A DNA stretch of 64,000 nucleotides from Sipunculus nudus (lineage: Eukaryota; Annelida; Sipuncula; Golfingiida; Sipunculidae), in the NCBI GenBank assembly GCA_026874595.1, contig CM049314.1, positions 12,888,729 to 12,952,728 of the forward strand, in the 5' to 3' direction. Positions 58,001-64,000 of this stretch are shown piece by piece. The number at the start of each line of letters is the position of its first letter. The first letter of the stretch is position 1. A program made the position numbers and the translations under genes. The notes under the pieces were generated by a model. The model was not told the origin of the DNA, made no database searches, and saw only the letters and a list, made by a program, of their open reading frames with translations.

Positions 58001-60140
58001 GTTACTACTTTAGCAAGCCACGTTAGGTTGGACTATTTAGATAACTAGGCCAAGGTGGACGGTTAAGATCTCTCTCTCAGTAAGCCATATAAGGTTGCAC
58101 AGTTACGGTAAGCGTACGCTTCGGATGACCCGCTCAATGAGCCATACCAGGTTAGGATATCAATTACCTCACCTGTGTCTCGTCAGAAAAGCCATTTTAA
58201 GCTGGACCGTTATGGTGAGTCTACAATATTTTTCTCTCGCTCAGTAAGTTAGCTTACGTTGGACGGTTAAGATAAACGAACAAGACCTGTCTCTCATTCA
58301 ATCAGCCATATTAAGTTCCACCATTAAGATAAGCCCGCGCCATATTTCTCTCGCTCCGTAAGCAATTTTTAGCAGGACTTTTAAGACCATCATACATTAC
58401 CTATCTCTCGCTCAGTAAGCCATATCAAGTTGGACTCTTTTTGTTCCAGCTGTTCTTTTCCAGTGAATGTCAACGGAATAGACCACAAAGACCTGAAATG
58501 AAAATGCGGAAAAGTGATATTTACCTTCTTATTTTTTAGATTTCAGTTTAATTATCCCTAAAAGTGTATACATTTCTCAATGCATTTATTACAATGTCAA
58601 TGGTTGTAAAATTGAAATCAAGAGACAGGATAAAAACAAGGTTGTTCATGTTTTATTGAAATCTGAAGAAACCGTGAGTTACAAAAAAGGATAAGCAATG
58701 GCCTTAATTGTTCGATAACTAGATATTCATTTCATTTCTTTAACTGTTAACCTTAAATGCTACTGTTCACTTTCGTGCAAACGATGCAAAAGTATAATGA
58801 ATGAGTTTTGGTCCCCGTTTGTGACCTCATAAAAATATATATGGAAAAAATGTGGAACTTTCCAGACAAATCGAGGGGTGCTCTCTAAACAGCTTACTTT
58901 CCGTGGAGGTATATAGTTCCTTATTAGCAAATGTGTACGCTGTTAAGATGACATCTGAGGCTGTTTAGTATCTGGCTTATTTCTAGTTCTTGCAGAAATA
59001 ATTATGCAATCATTTGAGATGTAAATATTAGATTTTCTAAGGAGCACAATTTCCTTTTGCACTTTAAGGGAGGGTGTGGGCGGATTTAACCCCCTCTCTC
59101 CGTGTTTGGGGGGTTTGGGGATTATAGTCAGTATATAATTGTGGTTAACCCTTTGTAATTGAATTATAAGCATATCTTTATTATGTGTTTGATTTCAACA
59201 TCTATGTAACTTCAACGTTCTACAATCAACATCATTCATTTCACGCAGTATTGCACATTTTAATGTCTTTTAGTGTTTTATTTTATCAATTACATTTAAC
59301 TTGATTCTCGTTCTTACTTAAACAAAGATAGCAATAGAGTTGTAAATTATAGTTTGTATATTTATTTATGTGATAATAGTCTGCATATTTCAACTATATA
59401 ATTCTGGTTACCTCTCACCCGTCTGTGTATTTTAGTGTTATTACCCGATCATTAATCTTAATAAATGGTCTAGAAAGAAGACACGGGCATGAAGTTTACT
59501 TAAAGGTAGTTGGTTATACTAAATGACAATGTCTGTGTATTTTAGTTATACTAAATGACAATGTCTGTGTATTTTAGTTATACTAAATGACAATGTCTGT
59601 TTCACAATAATGAGATATGTGAAACAAAAGACTATTTCACATCGATTCAGTCAATATGTCAAATAAACTGACTGATTTTTCAGTCAATTTGTAAAATGCA
59701 TGAAAATTTCAGTCATTTTATAAAGTGCCTGAGCGACTGAACATTTCAGGCAATTTACAAATTGACTGATTTTACACCTTTACTATAACATATACACAGG
59801 GCTATCAGGAACGCGAGGTTAAGCTCGAAATCACTTACGGACGCTCGTTTCTGAGTGCCATGGCGCCCGATGGGACGCGAATTCTTGATTCGATCAGCAA
59901 CTTATAGCAGTCAATGCCAAATACCGGATGCTTCAACCGAATAGATCAGTTGTGGACACGCCGCGTTGATAACTGAGGCTTACAACAAATATCCATTTAA
60001 TGACACGATTTTTAAGTATACAATAATATGATAATTACATAAAATACGAAATAAAGATTCAATTTTTCATTAAACCTTCAAACTTCGACACATATATCAA
60101 CTCCGCATGGGACGCTTTAAACTCAGATGGGACGAAAATG

Positions 60141-60206
<66 letters not shown>

Positions 60207-63018
60207 ATTTACCTGAGAATAGGCGAGAAACTATTATAGAAAAGAGAAATACAGCCTTTACTCACTGGTCATTTGAATCGTGGACCAGATAACGTTTTTG
60301 TGATACCTTGTACCTCCCTCCTCCCCTGCTAGTGATTGTCACCACGGGGTGTCCTGGTTGGTCAATCCATGAGGACAGAATAATTGACAGGTTGGTCTTT
60401 TTCTCGTCCCACGTGACTTTGTTATCCAGCTGGGCTTGCTGCAACGGAAATGCGAAATGATATACATGTAGATTGAACGACACAAAAGAAACAGATCAGC
60501 ATCCTCCTACCACCAAGTCTGTCGCTACGCTTTCAAATACCTTGATGAAGCAATCTTCTCTGACGTCTATTTCCTGAACAAGGCCTACAGGCCTAATGTG
60601 AACCTGTGCAATGGTTTATACACTAGGTATAATGCTTCAGTGCTGGGCCATTACTTTTCAAGTAGGCCTGCATGGCTTGTATACGACGAAGGTATCAGAG
60701 ATGCATACATATGCCCAATTTCAAGCTGATATCCCCCCCCCCCCCCCCTCTGAGAAATAAGCAGGGACATACACTTTGCAAATATTACTGTAGGTGGCGC
60801 CACCAATCTTGTATACGACAAAGCTTTACGATATGTACAAATTTGCATAATTTCAGGCTTATATATCAAATTCCTCAGGAGAAATAAGCAGGCACATACA
60901 CATTGCAAAAGTCATCGTAGGTGGCGACACCTGTCTTGTGAACGAGAAAGCCATCAAAAAACGCAAAGATAGGTCAAGCTATCAGGCCAATACATCAAAC
61001 TTCTCCAGTTTGATGCACTGGTCTGACCAGGCTTAGGTGAGAAAGGAAGTTGACCCGAGTGAACTGTGACAAATCGCTGGCTCAAGTTACTGCACTGAAT
61101 GAACTCTTGACCTGCATCTAGCTACACTGAGTACAGACGACGGACGACGGACAACGCCACACCATCGCATTAGCTCACAGATTCGCTAAAAATGAAGAAG
61201 CCTGCAAGTGGGAGGGCTAAAATCACAACTGCCAATCAAATCCAACGAGCAAAATGCAAACAATTAACAGTTCACACGTCGCCTGAACAAGAACACAATG
61301 TTTCCGAAATTGGCGAGGCTTATAGTATGTTACTGGGTTTATTATCGACCTATTTCCGGCAATGCTAAACGTCTGATCAAAACATTTCACGTCCTATAAA
61401 CGTAGAACCAACGAACGATTCATTTGATTGGTTCAACTGCCTTGTTCATTATTCATAAAATAGAAGCCAGAACGGCTCGTTGAATCAAGGTCTGTGAAAG
61501 CGTAGCCTGGGGTATGCGGATGCTGAGTAGTACTAAGCAGAACTCCCTAATTAGTGAGTGTCGTGAAGAACAAATCCCTTGGCCGTCTCGAGAATAGAGC
61601 AAACTCCAATCATACCTTTACTGAAATATCAAACCATATATATATAAAGCTGAGTTTTACAGTTAAGGCCCTAATTAAAGTTGTTTTATATTCATTTCAT
61701 CTGATATCTGCAAAAGACAGAAAGTCTAACGGGTTACCTTTTCCAAGGCGTAGAACAGGTCCTCGTATGTCACGGTCTTGTAAGCGTTGTCCCTGAGGTA
61801 TTGCTGAGAGAAAGAATATTATGAAATATATGAAATATATCAAGGGAAATATAATGAACTTGGATGATGGTTTTTGAGCAGCATTGCTGACACAGTGACA
61901 ATACATTTTGCATTAAAATGTACAGAAATGAACAGTTGGTGATATGCATATAAACAAACTCACCTGCAGTGCTCTCTTGAAGGTGTCATGAGACAAGAAG
62001 TATGCTATCATCCGCATCACAGCAGCTCCCTAAAATACAGCACAATAGATTCGTTAATATATTTAAAAGCATAATAAACTAAATTAACCAACAGGGATGA
62101 GTATCGTTACGCTCCATTCTCCTTTATATATCAAGTTCTGAATAAATGCTCCGTTTCTTACTGTTTTTAATATGTATCATATCTGATTATGATCGGCATT
62201 TATGTTGGATATTAAATAAATAGATAAGACCACATAATAAACACATGCAGCTGAATAAATATTTTAATTTAATATATCACGCTATTTCTGGCGGGCATAA
62301 GCCTATTTTACCTTTTCACAGACTTAAGCGAAAACCTAAGTATAGGCTGCACTGTTCTCGTTTGGTGTGGATAGGTATTCATTAAAAGGATACGCACATT
62401 TTACCGTTTGATAAACGATTAAAGATTCGTAATATACCAGAAACAGTTTTCAAACTCTTTTTATTAACCTGATTTACAGAATAGGCTACTGAATATTAAA
62501 ACATCTATTGTTAATGACCCTTGGCCTCTGCCCACGTTCTTTTGCATTTGGTCTGGCAATTCATTAGCTGCTTTCATGTAATATCACACATTTCTGCATT
62601 TATTTGTATTCCCAAGGCGTTGATCGTTTATTTCGTATGATGTATGGGGTTCTGTCGGCTGGCACGAAGCTAGCATTTGCAACCCACCGACAAAAATCGT
62701 CAAAAAAATAAAAAGCTACCCGCAATGAATTTTTTGTTATTTATTACCCCAAATAGCCTAATATTTGTACCACATAGGCATGTTTACAAAAATGAATCAA
62801 TCGAGAACCAAAACAATTATTAATAAACAGTAATAAACACTTAGATCTACGAGAGTATAAAGCTTACATATTCCGAAACCGAATGTGTGCAGCTAATGTA
62901 AATACATGTACTTGACATTATCATAATTAATACATGATAAAATGGGGAAAACCTTGGAATCTCCTTTGTGATTAGACCAAAAATTTAGCCGACATTCAAA
63001 TTTGTCTAGCTATAACCC

Positions 63019-63063
<45 letters not shown>

Positions 63064-63469
63064 CACCTTTTACTGTGTAAATGCGTAATACATTTCAAAT
63101 ACATGAATATAACAATGAAGTAAACAGTAAATTCTGAAATAATATAAAATGAGTCTATAATCGTAATTATCAAAATATTTAATTTCTAATATTATCATTT
63201 TGTTTTCTGAATGGCAGGGGGGATTAAGCCCCCCCCCCCCCGCTTAAAAATGGGGATTTATAACCCCATCCCCCATGAATTGACACCCCTGATCAAAGTT
63301 GAAGTTATCATAATCTGTTTGGCAATATACGTACCTTATGGTATGTAATTCGGTTAAAGACTTTCAAGATTTCTTCCTGATATTTAAGATCAGCGCGGCG
63401 TATCGGTTTGACAAAGCTGTAGCTGTCCGTTAACATTGCACTCAGGAGCTTCCGGAGAAGGGCTTCTTC
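45967..63469 (-). CDS. M1-family (gluzincin) aminopeptidase, C-terminal 545 residues in 14 exons, 5' part outside window
   Basis: M1 aminopeptidases remove N-terminal residues from peptides; most animal members with this C-terminal domain are type II membrane or secreted zinc enzymes. Exons in coding order are 63335-63469, 61964-62029, 61738-61803, 60266-60438, 58401-58492, 57563-57684, 54921-54976, 54470-54623, 52145-52227, 51241-51351, 49867-50043, 48984-49106, 48546-48597 and 45967-46194. They sum to 1638 bases (546 codons with stop) and every junction keeps phase at GT-AG sites. Landmarks are FNRITYHKGAAVMRM (the catalytic Tyr segment), W-x-DQPGHPVV, WSIPLTF, GFYRVNYD and, in the ERAP1_C-like helical domain, VSVACHGGYAPC, EEWNFAFEMY, KYLQFGL and the closing IDWMNENE. 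HEXXH and GAMEN lie beyond 64000. The subfamily cannot be settled. Confidence 0.95.
46698..48406 (+). mobile_element. non-autonomous Helitron-like element, copy 2
   Basis: Starts TCCGCC after A (46697), and ends with the perfect hairpin GTAGTCGCTTGTCGACTAC (48377-48395), seven bases, CTAG (48403-48406) and T. The 5' end forms its own hairpin (TATCCGC and GCGGATA arms around AAAAC/GTTTT). The interior is about five tandem units of ~280 bp (anchors near 47069, 47349, 47629, 47907 and 48185), each made of two related halves that usually carry GGTGGCGCCACC. A (GCC)n run lies at 46741-46767. It sits in the intron between aminopeptidase exons M and N, opposite to the gene's transcription. It encodes no Rep/helicase protein. 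Confidence 0.85.
46741..46767 (+). repeat. (GCC)n trinucleotide run inside Helitron copy 2
   Basis: About nine GCC units. The matching place in copy 1 (6968-6979) has only about three, so the run has expanded or contracted between copies. Confidence 0.9.
48546..48597 (-). CDS. M1 aminopeptidase exon M
   Basis: 52 bases, phase 2 to 0, acceptor ATTCAG and donor GTGAGT. Encodes VLRALTETYSTPDYLRK, the short region before the last two helices. The next intron contains the 1.7-kb Helitron copy. Confidence 0.88.
48984..49106 (-). CDS. M1 aminopeptidase exon L
   Basis: 123 bases, phase 2 to 2, acceptor CTTTCAG and donor GTAAAA. With exon K it gives KKYLQFGL, the (K/R)-RYL-x-x-(T/A)-L block, and then QPLGQDLLWDLLLTK, where relatives read N-x-x-G-x-x-x-AWDF. 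Trp-Asp is kept and the Phe is Leu. Confidence 0.92.
49560..49835 (+). repeat. family-1 3' end in the aminopeptidase intron
   Basis: The 3' end has the 'gacggacgacggac' tract near 49757, then TCAGCTGAGC at 49820-49829 and TAAAAA. Upstream, 'gctccacaagtttttcaggaactgataaaa' resembles the 4790-5530 tandem unit. No 5' end was found. The 3' end lies about 30 bases from the exon-K splice donor. Confidence 0.65.
49867..50043 (-). CDS. M1 aminopeptidase exon K
   Basis: 177 bases, phase 2 to 2, acceptor TTTTTAG and a weak donor GTGATT. Encodes IHPDLRPVVYCHGIQSGG, EEWNFAFEMYNR and KALRCTRKQW, i.e. the Asn/Asp-LR-x-x-VYC, W-x-F-x-x-x-Y and AL-x-C-(T/S) blocks. A family-1 3' end sits about 30 bases into the following intron. 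Confidence 0.93.
50280..50895 (+). repeat. ~145-bp tandem repeat of the GTGAGCC / TTTGACC type
   Basis: 'gtgagcc' anchors at 50408, 50541, 50685 and 50830 give spacings of 133, 144 and 145. Units carry 'tggccatgacctttgacc', 'aataggttcttcat'-like and 'ggtcaaacggtttggc' phrases. It lies in the intron between aminopeptidase exons J and K. Confidence 0.85.
51241..51351 (-). CDS. M1 aminopeptidase exon J
   Basis: 111 bases, phase 2 to 2. Two acceptors are possible; the upstream one (TTCCAG) is chosen because it gives SLRTNIVSVACHGGYAPC, matching the family's LR-x(3)-L-x-LAC-x-x-G-x-x-x-C. Both acceptors keep frame and differ by nine bases. The donor is GTCAGT. Confidence 0.9.
52145..52227 (-). 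CDS. M1 aminopeptidase exon I
   Basis: 83 bases, phase 0 to 2, acceptor GTTTCAG and donor GTGAGA. Encodes RYFMDRVLMKLYDHIGWD, equivalent to the Y-x(3)-L-x-x-LY-x-x-LGW helix of the C-terminal domain. Confidence 0.93.
52228..54469. other. large intron H-I, partly GC-richer and LTR-like
   Basis: The 52590-53450 part is richer in GC and CpG than the rest of the intron, with a TATA-like 'agtatatta' near 52793 and an AATAAA near 53437. This could be an old solo LTR, but no matching ends or target duplication were established. The remaining sequence is ordinary AT-rich intron. Confidence 0.3.
54470..54623 (-). CDS. M1 aminopeptidase exon H
   Basis: 154 bases, phase 2 to 0, acceptor CATGCAG and donor GTAAGG. 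Encodes YLQSETEWLPWLIAM, the family's (Y/L)-L-x-x-E-x-(D/E)-Y-x-PW segment, followed by an acidic-aromatic stretch (KFAEYEEYFFNTETYDDWH). Confidence 0.93.
54830..54897 (+). repeat. (CT)n microsatellite
   Basis: CT tract with a few GT interruptions, 24 bases from exon G's donor side. Confidence 0.95.
54921..54976 (-). CDS. M1 aminopeptidase exon G
   Basis: 56 bases, phase 0 to 2, acceptor TTTTCAG and donor GTAATT. Encodes MIHKFTRGKLMYDAETFV, where most relatives read I-x-x-x-R-AQLIDDA. The usual Ala-Gln and second Asp are changed, so this helix is diverged. Confidence 0.88.
55020..55070 (+). repeat. (AAT)n microsatellite
   Basis: Run of AAT trinucleotides of about 45 bases with two interruptions. 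Confidence 0.9.
55285..56905 (+). repeat. 145-bp satellite array with a 3-unit higher-order repeat
   Basis: The anchor 'gaaagctg' falls at 55521, 55666, 55811, 55956, 56101, 56246, 56391, 56536, 56681 and 56826, each exactly 145 bases apart. With the degenerate first unit this makes about 11 units. Units at 55666, 56101 and 56536 are near-identical to each other, as are 55811/56246/56681 and 55956/56391, so a 435-bp trimer has been amplified. Recurrent phrases are 'ggctgtggcggccatatt', 'tctggagccctcata' and 'gttgttgttgagttatcgc'. It lies in the intron between aminopeptidase exons F and G. Confidence 0.95.
57300..57470 (+). repeat. AGTCCG/AAGTCC hexamer repeat
   Basis: Hexamers of the type GAGTCC/AAGTCC repeat about 25 times. 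Translated on the minus strand they give a DSDLDS-type low-complexity peptide, which is an artefact of the hexamer. Confidence 0.85.
57563..57684 (-). CDS. M1 aminopeptidase exon F
   Basis: 122 bases, phase 1 to 0, acceptor TTTTAAG and donor GTGAGA. Encodes YQGFYRVNYDRGTWEKI, the G-(Y/F)-YRVNYD signature shared by animal M1 enzymes that closes the beta domain and opens the C-terminal helical domain. Confidence 0.95.
58010..58440 (+). repeat. 57-bp degenerate tandem repeat overlapping exon E
   Basis: Anchors equivalent to 'agtaagcca' lie near 58017, 58084, 58141, 58191, 58248, 58304, 58361 and 58419, mostly 56-58 apart. The unit is of the type CTCTCGCTCAGTAAGCCATA then 'ttaagttggacggttaagat'. 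The best unit (58395-58440) contains the last codons of aminopeptidase exon E and its donor on the minus strand; the other units are decayed copies running into the intron. Confidence 0.8.
58401..58492 (-). CDS. M1 aminopeptidase exon E
   Basis: 92 bases, phase 2 to 1. Encodes SLWSIPLTFTGKEQL, the beta-sandwich domain motif W-x-(I/V)-P-(L/I)-T, then an unusual ESNLIWLTEREI tail. The tail and the donor (GTAATG) belong to a 57-bp unit that is repeated along the following intron. Confidence 0.9.
59513..59601 (+). repeat. 36-bp triplication
   Basis: 'tatactaaatgacaatgtct' followed by 'gtgtattttagt' occurs three times almost without change. Confidence 0.85.
60142..60202 (+). repeat. (CT)n(TA)n compound microsatellite
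   Basis: About 32 bases of CT followed by about 28 bases of TA, 65 bases from the exon D donor. Confidence 0.95.
60266..60438 (-). CDS. M1 aminopeptidase exon D
   Basis: 173 bases, phase 0 to 2, acceptor TTGCAG and donor GTGAGT. Contains LSSWIDQPGHPVVTI, the end of the catalytic domain where the family reads W-x(3)-G-(Y/F)-PVV. His replaces the usual Tyr or Phe. A Gly/Arg-rich insert follows (SRGGGRYKVSQKRY). Confidence 0.92.
60577..61192 (+). mobile_element. family-2 element, copy 2
   Basis: The 5' end is AACAAGGCCTACAGGCCTAA and then the 10-mer GTGAACCTGT (60598-60607). The 3' end is the (GACGGAC)n tract near 61136-61152, ACAGATTCGC (61177-61186) and TAAAAA. The 10-mers pair with two mismatches, against a perfect pair in copy 1. 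The interior has one GGTGGCGCCACC near 60793, a decayed version near 60918, and a C run at 60733-60748. It lies in the intron between aminopeptidase exons C and D. Confidence 0.7.
61738..61803 (-). CDS. M1 aminopeptidase exon C
   Basis: 22 codons, phase 0-0, acceptor CTCTCAG and donor GTAACC. Encodes QYLRDNAYKTVTYEDLF, the 'YL-x(3)-Y-x-NA' helix region; the order of Asn-Ala is kept (DNAY). Confidence 0.92.
61964..62029 (-). CDS. M1 aminopeptidase exon B
   Basis: 22 codons, phase 0-0, acceptor TTTTAG and donor GTGAGT. Encodes GAAVMRMIAYFLSHDTF, matching the family's KGA-x-V-x-RML helix after the catalytic Tyr. Confidence 0.93.
62030..63334. other. intron A-B
   Basis: Unique AT-rich sequence with a (TA)n tract at 63021-63059 and a C run at 63230-63241. 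Exons A and B join in phase, so no exon is expected inside. Confidence 0.6.
63335..63469 (-). CDS. M1 aminopeptidase exon A (first in window)
   Basis: 45 codons, phase 0 at both ends, acceptor ATACAG and donor GTACGT. Ends in VFNRITYHK, which with the next exon's GAAV forms the family's F-x-x-I-(S/T)-Y-x-KG-A segment. Its Tyr stabilises the reaction intermediate in characterised M1 enzymes. Confidence 0.93.
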
Positions 63470-64000
63470 CTGTATAAGTAAACAACAGAACATCCGGCAT
63501 CCCCCTCCCTTAATGCAACATGCTGTTCTTGTCATTTCATATTAGCATTTTAATATGCTATATGGAAAGTGTGGGTTTCCTGAAACTTACTGATTTTATT
63601 TTGATTTTAAGATGTTTTAATTAATTCAAATATTTGACTAAAATCGTTAATGTCAGCATACCTGCAACGGTTACACAATATCTAATACTGTGATGGTAAA
63701 ATATAGGTAAATATTCTGAGCTAATATTAAAACAAACGAAAAGAACATATGTAGACAGAATCACTGGACTGCTCTGGGCCTGAAACATAATTACATGAGT
63801 TTCTGACAGGAGGCGAAGGTTTATGGTGTTTTTTCTCTCTTTGATTCGTTTGTTGGTTTGTCTGATAGCGACTTTACTTTTTAAAAATCAAGAGGTTTGA
63901 TGAAATTTTCAGGAGGTCATGGAACAAATCAAAGGAACAATTCATTATCTGTGTTATCATCATATGTGTTTTTACTTAAAACGTGAAAGAAATCTGAATC
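63470..64000. other. intron upstream of exon A, runs out of the window
   Basis: I looked on the minus strand for the preceding M1 exon, which should contain a DQF-like helix ahead of exon A, and found no matching peptide. The intron therefore continues past the window edge. Confidence 0.5.

Larger units (their letters stand above)
58493..60265. other. intron D-E, mostly unique AT-rich sequence
   Basis: Holds a small triplicated ~35-bp phrase 'tatactaaatgacaatgtct' at 59513-59600 and a CT/TA compound microsatellite at its right end. No exon is missing here, because exons D and E join in phase. Confidence 0.6.

Noticed and set aside
63476-64000. An upstream M1 exon suggested by a donor-like CAG|GTATGC on the minus strand near 63662
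   Set aside because: The peptide ahead of it has stops or no resemblance to M1 sequence in any frame.

Overview
This is a eukaryotic, AT-rich, repeat-dense window, most likely from a marine invertebrate; a lophotrochozoan such as a mollusc is an inference from repeat style only. The evidence is a spliced animal-type gene with short exons and GT-AG introns, a piggyBac transposon, pieces of a Ty3/gypsy-type retrotransposon, a tyrosine-recombinase element and a hAT/ZMYM1-like transposase, Helitron-like elements, long (TA)n tracts, minisatellites and satellites. No bacterial gene organisation is present.

The one solid host gene is an M1-family (gluzincin) aminopeptidase on the minus strand, spread over 45967-63469. 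I could place 14 exons whose reading phases join without a break into the last 545 residues of the protein plus the stop codon. The upstream exons carrying the zinc-binding HEXXH and GAMEN motifs must lie to the right of the window. Its introns hold a Helitron, two ~145-bp tandem repeats, a family-2 terminal-repeat element, and a 57-bp tandem repeat that has spread from the 3' end of one exon. A second, weaker host gene on the plus strand (9317-13553) has four exon candidates ending in a BEN-like domain, with a frame problem in exon 3. A lone terminal-exon candidate lies at 1606-1757.

Layout: 1-5500 is derived repeats, including a hAT fragment and 3' modules of a repeat called here family 1. 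5530-13553 holds two ~2.6-kb copies of family 1, one of them split by a Helitron, interleaved with the BEN-like exons. 14190-18115 has a 390-bp direct duplication, a tyrosine-recombinase remnant and a Ty3/gypsy gag-protease-RT remnant. 18692-21034 is a structurally complete piggyBac element with TTAA flanks. 21039-30000 is largely unannotatable, with small direct repeats. 30000-36500 is dominated by (TA)n tracts and an element with 81-bp inverted arms. 37356-38182 is a family-2 element. 40466-43870 is two abutting minisatellites (39 bp, then 43 bp). 45967 to the end is the aminopeptidase.

The most unusual observation is that two sequence-unrelated repeat families share one terminal design: ACAAG, a palindrome, ATG and a 10-mer at the 5' end, then the exact reverse complement of that family's own 10-mer followed by TAAAAA at the 3' end. 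The 10-mers differ between families but stay complementary within each. This looks like covariation of paired termini in an unclassified non-autonomous mobile element group.
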